This document shows, piece after piece, positions 46,534-54,854 of a stretch of 64,000 nt of DNA; position 1 is the stretch's first letter, and the number at the start of each line of letters is the position of its first letter. Origin of the DNA: Cryobacterium soli (GTDB lineage Bacteria > Actinomycetota > Actinomycetes > Actinomycetales > Microbacteriaceae); the NCBI RefSeq assembly GCF_003611035.1, contig NZ_CP030033.1:3472001-3536000 (forward strand), written 5' to 3'. Both the position numbers and the translations under genes were made by a program. The notes beneath the pieces were generated by a model that saw nothing but the letters and a program-made list of their open reading frames with translations, had not been told where the DNA came from and ran no database searches.

Positions 46534-47571
46534 ATGAAACCCCTTGTGATCGGCCATCGCGGAGCCAGCGGCTACCGGCCGGAGCACACCGAGGCCGCCT
46601 ACCGCCTCGCGTTCGCTCTCGGTGCCGACGCCGTCGAACCCGACATCGTGGCCACCAAGGACGGGGTTCTGGTGTTGCGGCACGAGAACGAGATCTCCGG
46701 CACGACGGATGTGGCCGCCCACCCCGAATTCGCCGACCGACGCACCTCGAAGGTCATCGATGGCGCCGCCCTGACCGGCTGGTTCACCGAGGACTTCACC
46801 TGGGCCGAGCTGACCACACTCCGTGCCAGGGAACGGCTGCCCGCCCTGCGCACCCTGAGCGCCAGCTTCGACGGGCTCTTCCCGATCCTGCGGCTCCGCG
46901 ACCTGTTCCGCCTCGTCGACCTGGCCGAGGCCCCGCTCGACCGGGAACTCGGCATCGTCGCCGAGCTCAAGCACGCCAGCTACTTCGAGTCCATCGGACT
47001 GCCGCTGGACGAACTCTTCGCCGCCGAGGTGAACGAGGCCGGCTGGAACACCGGCGAGGGCCGCCTCACCATCGAGAGCTTCGAACGCACCGTGCTCGCC
47101 CAGGTGCACGCCAGGGGCGTATTCGGCCGCCGGGTGTTCCTGCTCGAGGCCACCGGAGCCCCCGCCGACCTCGTGGCCCGGTTCGGCGACCGCGCCACGA
47201 GCTACGCCGACTACCTCAGCGACCTCGCGCTCTACCAGCTCGGCCACCAGGTCGACGGCATCAGCGTGCCCAAGTCCCTGATCCTCAACACCGATGAGCA
47301 CGGCATCGTCGACGGCGCCTCCGACCTCGTCGACTCCGCCCACGCCGCCGGCCTGCAGATCTACACCTGGACGCTGCGCCCGGAGAACCGCTTCCTCGCC
47401 CCCGGCAACCGGGTGGGCACCCGCAAGGCCGACGTGGGCAACTGGCAGGCAGAGTTCCGCACGATCATGGACACCGGCATCGACGGGGTCTTCGCCGACC
47501 ACCCCGACCTCGCGGTGTTCGTGCGGGACGGCCTGCACACCCGGATGCCGCATCCGCTCTCGCAGTACTGA
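46534..47571 (+). CDS. glycerophosphodiester phosphodiesterase
   Basis: Hydrolyses glycerophosphodiesters to glycerol-3-phosphate and an alcohol. The 345-residue protein has the GDPD fingerprint: IGHRGASGYRPEHT (catalytic His and Arg), GADAVEPDIVATKDGVLVLRHEN (metal Glu and Asp, second His), ELKHASYFESIG, and the C-terminal LQIYTWTLRPEN and GIDGVFADHPDLA. There is no signal peptide, so it is probably cytoplasmic. The glycerol-3-phosphate it makes could feed glpD, which is 9 kb away. Confidence 0.93.
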   Translation: MKPLVIGHRGASGYRPEHTEAAYRLAFALGADAVEPDIVATKDGVLVLRHENEISGTTDVAAHPEFADRRTSKVIDGAALTGWFTEDFTWAELTTLRARERLPALRTLSASFDGLFPILRLRDLFRLVDLAEAPLDRELGIVAELKHASYFESIGLPLDELFAAEVNEAGWNTGEGRLTIESFERTVLAQVHARGVFGRRVFLLEATGAPADLVARFGDRATSYADYLSDLALYQLGHQVDGISVPKSLILNTDEHGIVDGASDLVDSAHAAGLQIYTWTLRPENRFLAPGNRVGTRKADVGNWQAEFRTIMDTGIDGVFADHPDLAVFVRDGLHTRMPHPLSQY

Positions 47572-47625
47572 CCCGCGCCAGGCGCCGGGTGCGGTGTCAG
47601 CCGCTGCGCCTAGAATTGAGCGGCC

Positions 47626-50103
47626 ATGACTTTGTCTTCAGACCTGCCCAACACCCCGGCCACGCGGCCTTCGGCGACCCCGATCATCCTCGACGGACGG
47701 GCGGGCCCGAACGACGGGTCGCACGGTAGCTCCGAGCAGCAGAACCCGCTGTTCGACGGCCTCAACCCGCAGCAGCTCGAGGCCGTGCAATACCGCGGCC
47801 CGGCCCTGCTCATCGTCGCCGGCGCCGGCTCCGGCAAGACCAGTGTGCTCACCCGCCGGGTCGCCGGGCTGATCGAGAGCCGCGAGGCCTGGCCCAGCCA
47901 GATCCTCGCGATCACGTTCACCAACAAGGCCGCCGCCGAGATGCGCGAACGTGTGAGGGGCCTCCTCGGCCAGGCCTCCGACGGCATGTGGATCAGCACC
48001 TTCCACTCCTCCTGTGTGCGCATCCTGCGTCGAGAGGCCGAGAGCGCGGGCCTGTCGACCAACTTCAGCATCTACGACTCGGCCGACTCCAAGGTCACCA
48101 TCAAGCGCATCATCAAGCAGCTCGACGCCGACACCCTCGGCTTCACCCCCGGCAATGTCGCCTCCAAGATCTCGAAGCTCAAGAACGAGCTGGCGGATGT
48201 CGACTCGTACGCCCGCAACGCGAACATGAGCGACCCGCAGGAGGTCATGTTCGTCGAGATCTTCCGCCAGTACACGAGAAGGCTCCGCGCGGCCAGCGCC
48301 CTCGACTTCGACGACCTGATCGGCGAGACGGTGTTCCTGTTCCGCGCCTTCCCCAAGGTCGCGGCGCTGTACCGTCGCCGGTTCCGGCACATCCTGGTCG
48401 ACGAATACCAGGACACCAACCACGCCCAGTACGCGCTCGTGCGCGAGCTCACCCGCCCCGTCGAGCCGGAGCTGGCCGACGACATGGAGGACCAGGGCCT
48501 GCACATCAAGAACCTGCAGGATGCTTCCGGGCAGATCCCCGGCGCCTCGCTCACCGTGGTGGGCGACTCCGACCAGTCGATCTACGCCTTCCGCGGCGCC
48601 TCCAGCCGCAACATCACCGAGTTCGAGCGGGACTTCCCGGGCACCAAGGTGATCCTGCTCGAGCAGAACTACCGCTCCACCCAGAACATCCTCTCGGCCG
48701 CGAACGCCGTGATCGGCAACAACTTCGACCGCCGCGAGAAGCGGCTCTGGAGCGCCGGTGGCGACGGCGAGAAGATCGTGGGCTACACCGCGTACAACGG
48801 GCACGATGAGGCCCAGTTCGTGGCCGACGAGATCGAGGTGCTGCACCGAGCCGGCATGGCCTACCGCGACATGGCCGTGTTCTACCGCACCAACGCGCAG
48901 ACCCGAGCGCTGGAGGAGATCCTGGTGCGCGCCGCGGTGCCGTACCGGGTCGTCGGCGGCACCAAGTTCTACGAACGCGCCGAGATCAAGGATGCGCTGG
49001 CGTACCTCATCGCGGTCGCCAACCCGCAAGACGAACTCGCGCTCCGCCGCATCCTGAACACCCCCAAGCGCGGCATCGGCCCGGCCACCGAAACCCAGCT
49101 GGCCAGCTTCGCCGAGACCAACGGCATCTCCTTCCGCCAGGCCATGCGCGATTCCGGCGGACTGGGCCTCGGCCCCAAGGTGACCGGCGCCATCCTGCAG
49201 CTGGCCACCCTGCTCGACTCGGCCGCGTTGATGATGGACCCGGAGAACCCGGCCGGCGCCGCGAACGTCAGCGACCTGCTCACCTTCCTGCTCGACGGCA
49301 GCGGCCTGCTCGCCGTGCTGCGGGCCAGCCGCGACGCGCAGGACGAGGTGCGGGCGGAGAACATCGAGGAGCTCGTCGCCCAGACCAAGGACTTCAACCG
49401 GGAGAACCCCGACGCGGGCCTGGTCGACTTCCTCACCCAGGTGTCGCTCGTCGCCGCCGCGGACGACCTCGACGACGCCTCGGGCACAGTGTCGCTGATG
49501 ACGCTGCACACCGCCAAGGGCCTCGAATACGAGGCCGTGTTCCTTACCGGCGTGGAGGAGGGGCTGCTGCCGCACCAGATGTCGGCCGGCGAGCCCGGCG
49601 GCCCCGCGGAGGAGCGCCGCCTGTTCTACGTGGGCATCACCCGTGCCCGGCAGCGGCTGTACCTGTCGCTGGCGATGACCCGCGCGCAGTTCGGCGAGGT
49701 CAACGTGGCCATGCCCAGCCGCTACCTGCAGGAGATCCCGGCGGCGCTGATCGACTGGAAGCAGTCGCCCGGCATGGCCAATTCCCGTGGCGGCACCCAG
49801 CCGCGCGCCCTCAACGCCAGGCGAGACGGAGGCGGCTTCGGCAGCCGCTCCGGTACCCCAGGGCAGCTGCCGCCGGCGCCCAAACCGAAGACCGAGTGGG
49901 CCAACCGGGTCACCGCGCAGGTGCGTGACAACGGTGACCTCACGCTCAACGCGGGCGACCGCATCCGGCACGTGGACTTCGGCGACGGCAAGGTCAACCA
50001 GGTCACCGGCGAGGGCACCAAGCGCATCGCGCACGTGCAGTTCGACACCGCCGGGGCGAAGAAACTGCTGATCAAGATCGCGCCGATCGAGAAGATCGAG
50101 TGA
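47626..50103 (+). CDS. pcrA: ATP-dependent DNA helicase PcrA/UvrD
   Basis: Superfamily 1A 3'-5' helicase for repair and replication restart. The 825-residue protein has motif Q LNPQQLEAV, motif I VAGAGSGKTSVLTRR, Ia ITFTNKAAAEMRERV, II VDEYQDTN, III VVGDSDQSIYAFRGA, IV LEQNYRSTQNIL, V LMTLHTAKGLEYEAVFLTGVEEGLLPH and VI RRLFYVGITRARQRLYL. A ~25-residue insert (MEDQGLHIKNLQDASGQIPG) sits between motifs II and III. The last 70 residues form the PcrA-type C-terminal Tudor-like domain (GDRIRHVDFGDGKVNQVTGEG). The stop overlaps the next gene. Confidence 0.96.
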   Translation: MTLSSDLPNTPATRPSATPIILDGRAGPNDGSHGSSEQQNPLFDGLNPQQLEAVQYRGPALLIVAGAGSGKTSVLTRRVAGLIESREAWPSQILAITFTNKAAAEMRERVRGLLGQASDGMWISTFHSSCVRILRREAESAGLSTNFSIYDSADSKVTIKRIIKQLDADTLGFTPGNVASKISKLKNELADVDSYARNANMSDPQEVMFVEIFRQYTRRLRAASALDFDDLIGETVFLFRAFPKVAALYRRRFRHILVDEYQDTNHAQYALVRELTRPVEPELADDMEDQGLHIKNLQDASGQIPGASLTVVGDSDQSIYAFRGASSRNITEFERDFPGTKVILLEQNYRSTQNILSAANAVIGNNFDRREKRLWSAGGDGEKIVGYTAYNGHDEAQFVADEIEVLHRAGMAYRDMAVFYRTNAQTRALEEILVRAAVPYRVVGGTKFYERAEIKDALAYLIAVANPQDELALRRILNTPKRGIGPATETQLASFAETNGISFRQAMRDSGGLGLGPKVTGAILQLATLLDSAALMMDPENPAGAANVSDLLTFLLDGSGLLAVLRASRDAQDEVRAENIEELVAQTKDFNRENPDAGLVDFLTQVSLVAAADDLDDASGTVSLMTLHTAKGLEYEAVFLTGVEEGLLPHQMSAGEPGGPAEERRLFYVGITRARQRLYLSLAMTRAQFGEVNVAMPSRYLQEIPAALIDWKQSPGMANSRGGTQPRALNARRDGGGFGSRSGTPGQLPPAPKPKTEWANRVTAQVRDNGDLTLNAGDRIRHVDFGDGKVNQVTGEGTKRIAHVQFDTAGAKKLLIKIAPIEKIE

Positions 50104-51206
50104 CGACCCCGCACCACAACGATTCGACGGATGCGTCCTCCCGGCCGGAATCCCTGCGGCAGTGGGCGCGCTCGCTCCGCGCCCTCGACCTGGAGGTCGC
50201 CGTGCGGGCGACACTCGCGATGGTGGTTCCGCTCGTCGTGCTGGCGCTCCTGGGCCGCATCGACTGGGCGGTGTACGCCACCTTCGGCGGCATGACGGCC
50301 CTATTCGGCCGCGGCGAACCGTACAAACTGCGCGCCCGGTCGGTGAGCATCGCCGCCGTCGGGATGCTGGGCAGTATCGCCTTCGGGGTGGGGATGGCCG
50401 CCATCGGTGCGCCGCTGGCGCTGCTCACGCTCGGGCTGGTGTTCGTGATCGTGCTCGGGGTGCTGCTGATCAGCACGGCCGGCCTGTTCCCGGGCACTCC
50501 GCTGTTCTTCGTCTTCGCGTACACGGTGTGCGCGCAGGTGCCCACCGACCCCGCCGACGTTCTGCCGAGCCTGGTCGTCGGCGTGGCCGGCGCCGCCTTC
50601 GCGTGGACCGTGACCATGTCGGGCTGGGCCGTGCGCCGCGCGGCGGCCGACCGCTCGGCGGCCCTCTTCAAGGAACTGCCGCGGCATCCCCGGATCAACC
50701 CGGCGGCGTACCGCGACAAGCTGGTCTGGCTGTCGATCGGGCAGATGCTGGTGGGTGTGCTCGTGGCCGGCGGACTGGCGATTCTGGTGGGCATCGGGCA
50801 TCCGTACTGGGCCGTGGTGAGCGTGGTGGCGGTGCTGCCGCCGCCTGGTGCCCGGCACTCCACCGCGCGGGCGTTCCACCGTATCTTCGGCACCGTGGCC
50901 GGGGTGCTGCTCACCGCGCTGATCCTGCTGCCCGGCCCGCCGGTGTGGGTGCTCATCCTCACCATCGCGATCGGCCAGTTCGGCGCGGAGATCCTGATCG
51001 GACGGCACTACGGTGCCGCCCTGCTCTTCATCACCCCGCTGGCCCTCTCGGTGTCGCACCTGGCCAGCCCGGCGCCGGTCTCGGAGCTGCTCGTCGACCG
51101 GGTCGTCGAGACCGCGCTGGGCGGGGCGGTGGCACTGGTGGTCGTGCTCGTCAGCCGAGCCGTCCTGGCCCGCGCGGCGGCCCGGCGCCCGGCCCCGTCC
51201 GCCTGA
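50100..51206 (+). CDS. FUSC family membrane protein
   Basis: A 368-residue integral membrane protein of the FUSC (fusaric-acid-resistance-like) superfamily. Two groups of hydrophobic spans (about 35-175 and 225-355) are separated by a polar segment around RHPRINPAAYRDKLVWLS. The second half has HPYWAVVSVVAVLPPPGARHSTARAFHRIFGTVAGVLL, the conserved FUSC core with the HRxxGT motif. Members are linked to export of aromatic acids; the substrate is unknown here. GTG 50100 overlaps the pcrA stop by 4 bases (GTGA). Confidence 0.88.
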   Translation: MTTPHHNDSTDASSRPESLRQWARSLRALDLEVAVRATLAMVVPLVVLALLGRIDWAVYATFGGMTALFGRGEPYKLRARSVSIAAVGMLGSIAFGVGMAAIGAPLALLTLGLVFVIVLGVLLISTAGLFPGTPLFFVFAYTVCAQVPTDPADVLPSLVVGVAGAAFAWTVTMSGWAVRRAAADRSAALFKELPRHPRINPAAYRDKLVWLSIGQMLVGVLVAGGLAILVGIGHPYWAVVSVVAVLPPPGARHSTARAFHRIFGTVAGVLLTALILLPGPPVWVLILTIAIGQFGAEILIGRHYGAALLFITPLALSVSHLASPAPVSELLVDRVVETALGGAVALVVVLVSRAVLARAAARRPAPSA

Positions 51207-51238
51207 GTGACGACCGTTTATCAGGACAGCGGCCGATT

Positions 51239-51280
51239 GTGAGGACCTGTCGCCATCGCGTCCTCGTAACCTCACTTTTT
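51239..51280 (+). terminator. terminator-like hairpin after the FUSC gene
   Basis: GTGAGG (51239-51244) pairs with CCTCAC (51270-51275), or GAGGAC with GTCCTC (51260-51265), followed by TTTTT (51276-51280), 33 bases after the stop. Confidence 0.6.
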
Positions 51281-51489
51281 GCTCTTCAAGTCGTCGCTCT
51301 CATGGGCTGATTCGAACCTGTCCGTGGCCACGCCGGCGGCCTGAGAAATCTGCCGAATCGGATGCCCGCACCCTTGCCGCTGACCGACGGCGCAGGTACG
51401 GTGTCACGCACTGGCACGTCGCACAGTCGGCGTGGCAGACATCCGTTTCGTTTCCCGCTGTACACCCGTGTGTCCGAAGGAGGCTCGCA

Positions 51490-51711
51490 ATGACCCATGA
51501 CTCAGACGGCCTGTGGCCGCACGACCCCGAGGCTCTCGACGATAATCGCAGCGTCGACGATCTGGAGATCCCCAACGACCTGCTTCCCGACGAGGACGAC
51601 ACGGCCGAGAACGAACTCGACGAAGACGAGTGGGGCGACGACGCCGACAACCGCCTCGTCGAACTCGGCGACGACGACATCGACGACGAAGACGACGACC
51701 TGGCCCGCTGA
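51490..51711 (+). CDS. small highly acidic protein of unknown function
   Basis: A 73-residue protein in which roughly half the residues are Asp or Glu and only a few are basic; no Cys and no hydrophobic segment, so it is soluble and likely disordered. It starts MTHDSDGLWPHDPEALDD and ends in a run of Asp followed by LAR. ATG 51490 has a very good ribosome site (AAGGAGG, 51477-51483), which supports real translation. I do not recognise the family. It lies directly before repeat copies and the IS110 element. Confidence 0.7.
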   Translation: MTHDSDGLWPHDPEALDDNRSVDDLEIPNDLLPDEDDTAENELDEDEWGDDADNRLVELGDDDIDDEDDDLAR

Positions 51712-51726
51712 CCCGGGCGGCTCATT

Positions 51727-51745
51727 GGTCGAGCTTGTCGAAACC
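51727..51745 (+). repeat. dispersed 19-bp repeat copy (GGTCGAGCTTGTCGAAACC)
   Basis: One mismatch from the copy at 3456. It lies 129 bp from the insertion site of the IS110 element. Confidence 0.8.
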
Positions 51746-51779
51746 CGGTGAGCCGGCCTGCGGCGCGTTCCCGATCGTC

Positions 51780-51798
51780 GGTTGAGCTTGTCGAAACC
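51780..51798 (+). repeat. dispersed 19-bp repeat copy (GGTTGAGCTTGTCGAAACC)
   Basis: Two mismatches from the copy at 3456, same orientation as the 51727 copy, 53 bp apart. Confidence 0.75.
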
Positions 51799-51869
51799 GG
51801 GTGGGCCGTTCCTTGCCCGTTGGTCGGCTTGACCTGTCGTCTCGTAGGGTCTCGATGCTCCTATTGATG

Positions 51870-52936
51870 TCAAGCGGCGATTTGGGTGGTCGCGTGGCGT
51901 TCTTGGACGGCGATGAGGATGGGGAAGATCTCTCGGGCGAGGTAGCGCTTGAGTAGTCGCATGGTGTCGCGTTTGGTCTTGCCGCGGGCGAGGGTTTCTC
52001 GACGTAGGCGCGGGTTTCGGGGTGGCGTTTCATGCGGACCAAGACAATGCGGTGGAACGCGGCGTTGCCTTGCCGGTTGCCGCCACGGTTGAGCCGGTGC
52101 CGGTTCGTTTTCCCTGACGACGCCGGGATGGGTGCGGTCCCGGCTAAGTGAGCGAGGGCGGATTCGGTGCCGATCCGGTCAACGTTCTCGCCCGCGACGG
52201 TCAGCAGCGTCGCGGCAACATCCGGTCCAACCCCATAAACCGCGAGCAGTTCCGGGGCGTAAGCGGTAACGAGGGCGCGGATGCTCTCCTCGAACCGGTC
52301 AGCCTCAAGGCTCAACTCAACGTGACGGCGGCCCAAGGACTTCGCGGCGTCCTTGGTTGCGGCGGTGACGACGTCATCTCCGGCCAGGTCCCGTAGCCTG
52401 GCGCAGGCCTTCGCGAGGTCTTTGGCCTTGAGGCCGGTCAGCTTCGCGCGGAGGGTTTCCGGGGCGCTGACGAGCAGGCTGTGCAGTTGGTTCATGATCT
52501 CGGTGCGCTGCTTGACGACCAGCCGGCGAGACGTGCGGAGGATCCGCATCGCTTCGACTTCACCGTCGCGAAGCTTCGGCACCGTCGTCGCCCGCTTGGA
52601 TAGGACAGCGCGGGCGGCGGAGTACGCGTCGATCTGGTCGGTCTTACCGCGCAGCCGGCGTTCCTGCTTGTCCGGCGCCAGGACGTCAATCACATCGATG
52701 CCCGCGGTGCGCAGCCGCGCGGTGAGGCCGGCACCGTAGGAGCCGGTGCCCTCAACGCCGGCGCGGAGCACGGCGCCTTGCTCGGTGACCCAGCGGATCA
52801 GGTCGGCGTAACCGTCCGGGGTGGCATCGAATTTACGATCCGTGAGGGACTCGCCCAGCGCGCTGATCACAGCGACGTGGTGGAAATCCTTGTGCGTATC
52901 GACGCCGATGATGATCTTTTGCTGATTGTCGGTCAT
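51870..52936 (-). pseudogene. IS110-family transposase with a frameshift near the C-terminus
   Basis: DEDD-type serine recombinase-transposase. The N-terminal RuvC-like domain shows the acidic residues Asp13 (IIIGVDTHKD), Glu62 (GVEGTGSYG), Asp100 and Asp103 (GKTDQIDAYSAA). The C-terminal Transposase_20 domain has the candidate nucleophile Ser273/274 (PIPASSGKTNRHRLNRGG). After residue 314 (HPETRAYVEK) one base is missing at 51991-51994. The expected continuation LARGKTKRDTMRLLKRYLAREIF lies in the -1 frame and ends at TGA 51872-51870, giving about 355 residues if repaired. The unrepaired frame runs on beyond the element's end to 51722 with unrelated sequence. Start ATG 52936. Confidence 0.88.
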
Positions 52937-52959
52937 TCTGGTTACAGCCCTTCTTCGTA

Positions 52960-53150
52960 AGGGTCAGCGTTCAGGGTGCCGGCAGACAGGTCAGTGAAGA
53001 GACTTTAGCCAGGCTCCTATCAGGTCATGATCGGCATCCTGAACGCGACTAATAGACGCCAGAGCCAGGCCAGTCGACGCATCGAGACAAAGACAGCCAC
53101 AGCGTCGGACAAGCTCTGAGTCAGACCAACCCGACCCCGCCTCAATCATC
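52960..53150 (-). ncRNA. IS110 bridge RNA (ends approximate)
   Basis: Reverse-strand leader of the element. Target loop: GAGCTTGTC (53116-53108) equals the left target including core TC; GTCTCGA (53088-53082) is the reverse complement of TCGAGAC, the right target with core. Donor loop: ATAGGAGC (53020-53013) equals the donor left of the core (ATAGGAGCATC at the element's right end); CACTGA (52996-52991) is the complement of TCAGTG, the core plus left end. Order (target loop, then donor loop) and strand sense agree with the IS621 bridge RNA model. Confidence 0.8.
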
Positions 53151-53213
53151 ACTGACAAGCTCGACCGACGAGATGGTGACGTACCCGGGAACGGCGCGAC
53201 CCACCCGAGGCGC

Positions 53214-54533
53214 TCAGTCAGGGGTGGTCTCGCGAGTGACCGCCGGGGGTACCCAGGCGCCGTCGAGTACCTCCCGGCGCGGCCCGTACAGGCGCATCGT
53301 GACCCCGAGCGGTCCCAGCGGTGCGGGCAGCCAGTTGGCCACCAGCTCCGGCGCCGGGCGGTCGTGCTGCAGGTACAGGTCGAGCGACCCGTCACCGTTG
53401 AACCGCAGGTCGTCCCTGTCGCCGATCGCATACCGGTCGATCTCGTTCGCGGTCTGGAAACCGTCGGAGTCGTACATCGTCACTGACCAGAACGCCTCCA
53501 CCGGCGGCAACTCGGCCTTCTCGAAGTGCATCCGATACCGGTTCTCGCCGGTGAGCGGGCGCCCGTCGGCATCCGCCATCAGGATCGGGTACACGGCATC
53601 CTCCGGCGGGTTGGCGCCCAGCCCCACCAGCGCCACCACGGCGCGTTTGAGGTAGTCGTTGCCGTAGTTGCCCATGGTCTCCACGTTCAGCAGCCAGCCG
53701 TTCACCCGCCGTCCCATCAGGGGGAGGGTGGCCAGCAGGGTCGCCCGGGCCTCGGCCACGCCGGCTTCGAGTTCTTCGACGGTGTCGTCGGTGAGCCGGT
53801 CGCCGTCGAACGGGGTGCCAGGCACCAGGCCGAGATGGGCAAGCCGTGCGAGAACGGAGAAATCGGTGGAATGCGGCGGCACGGCCCGCAGCAGTGAGGA
53901 CGCCCGGCGGAAGAACTCCACGCCGCTCATCTGCGCCACCGTGCGTAGCGGCGGAGTGGTCGAGTCCACCGTGGGATCCAGTGGGAACGGCTCATACCCA
54001 TCCGGCAGGGTGAGCGAAAGCTGGTCTTGCAGGGCGCGCACCGCGGGGTAGTCGTCGACGCCGTTGGTCTGGAACCGGCCCACGATCCACACGTACGGGG
54101 TGGGCGCGTGGATGAGGATCTGTCCGGCGGGCACCTCGCCCGACCAGCCCGGTGGGGCGACGAACAGGTCCGTCGCCGCGGTTCCGGTGGTCCGTTTGCC
54201 CGGGTTGGCGAACACCTCGGTCCACATGTCGATCAGCGGCAGCATGTAGTACCGGTCGGCGGTGTCCGGCACGTGCACCACGACCGGCCCCGCCCCGAGG
54301 TCGAGCCAGGCGATCGAGTAGAGCGTGTCGAAGTTGGGCCGCACCACATCGCGGAACTCGGCCGTGGGGAAAGTCCGGGTGTGCACGAACGTGTTGGCCG
54401 GCCCGCGGCCGAAGACCCGCCCCGGCGCGGTGTTGATGCTCTGCTGCCGGGTCACGTCCATGAGCACCAGCGGGTAGAGGTAGACATAGGCCTCTTCGGC
54501 CAGGGTCTTGGGGTCGATCGACAGGGTGCTCAT
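53214..54533 (-). CDS. DUF1254 domain-containing protein
   Basis: A 439-residue protein with the DUF1254-DUF1214 pair. The N-terminal DUF1254 domain includes EEAYVYLYPLVLMDVTRQQSIN, NTFVHTRTFPTAEFRDVVRPNFDTLYSIAWLDL and YYMLPLIDMWTEVFANPGKRTTG; the C-terminal DUF1214 domain includes ENRYRMHFEKAELPPVEAFWSVTMYDSDGF and NWLPAPLGPLGVTMRLYGPRREVLDG. No function is firmly established for the family. I chose ATG 54533 (MSTLSIDPK); the 18 residues upstream in the frame are not conserved. No signal peptide is seen. It lies 58 bp beyond the IS110 end. Confidence 0.9.
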   Translation of the reverse strand: MSTLSIDPKTLAEEAYVYLYPLVLMDVTRQQSINTAPGRVFGRGPANTFVHTRTFPTAEFRDVVRPNFDTLYSIAWLDLGAGPVVVHVPDTADRYYMLPLIDMWTEVFANPGKRTTGTAATDLFVAPPGWSGEVPAGQILIHAPTPYVWIVGRFQTNGVDDYPAVRALQDQLSLTLPDGYEPFPLDPTVDSTTPPLRTVAQMSGVEFFRRASSLLRAVPPHSTDFSVLARLAHLGLVPGTPFDGDRLTDDTVEELEAGVAEARATLLATLPLMGRRVNGWLLNVETMGNYGNDYLKRAVVALVGLGANPPEDAVYPILMADADGRPLTGENRYRMHFEKAELPPVEAFWSVTMYDSDGFQTANEIDRYAIGDRDDLRFNGDGSLDLYLQHDRPAPELVANWLPAPLGPLGVTMRLYGPRREVLDGAWVPPAVTRETTPD

Positions 54534-54854
54534 CGGGCTCCTCGGCGTGGGCGGGCGCCCGGGTGGGCACGGACCGTTCACGGGCATTGTGCCCCAGCCC
54601 GGCAGCGAGGCACAGGGCCCGCTCGGTTCTGTCGAGTGAGCGTTCCGCGGGACGGGCGCCGGTGCGCGCCTGGCACGCCATCAGCGAACCGGCGCTCCAC
54701 CCGCGGAACTCGTCAACGGCCAGGGCGGCCCTCTCGAACGCTGGGCAAGCGCCGATTCGCGGGGCAAACGCCGGTACGCGGCCGGGCCGAGCGCTGCGCG
54801 GGGCAGGCGGTAGGAGATACGCGGATGGCGCGAGCGGCCGGTTGCGCCCCCGGC
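54534..54854. repeat. gene-free stretch with a diverged relative of the 44307/44553 repeat
   Basis: GTTCCGCGGG (54642-54651) and CCCGCGGAAC (54700-54709) are perfect 10-bp arms of a 68-bp palindrome. Its right half, 54671-54704, on the reverse strand matches the start of the 131-bp repeat with about four differences. No supported gene; frames crossing it are by-products of high GC. Confidence 0.6.

Larger units (their letters stand above)
51854..53155 (-). mobile_element. IS110-family insertion sequence (IS110 group, about 1.3 kb), ends defined
   Basis: Read on the reverse strand, GGTCGAGCTTGTC (53166-53154) is cut off by the element and GAGACC (51853-51848) resumes after it. Together they rebuild the 19-bp repeat GGTCGAGCTTGTCGAGACC found intact at 3456. 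The dinucleotide TC is present at both edges (53155-53154 and 51855-51854), the shared core expected of IS110 recombination, and there is no longer target duplication. Layout: a 217-bp leader with bridge RNA, the transposase, and about 14 bp after its stop, as in IS621-like elements. Confidence 0.88.

Noticed and set aside
51305..51330. Possible tRNA T-loop (GGTTCGAATC on the reverse strand)
   Set aside because: The flanking bases do not form a 5-bp T stem or an acceptor stem, and no anticodon arm can be drawn.
53214..53431. Reverse open frame 52991-53431 as a gene at the IS leader
   Set aside because: It is out of frame with, and overlaps, the DUF1254 gene end and crosses the element boundary and the bridge RNA region.
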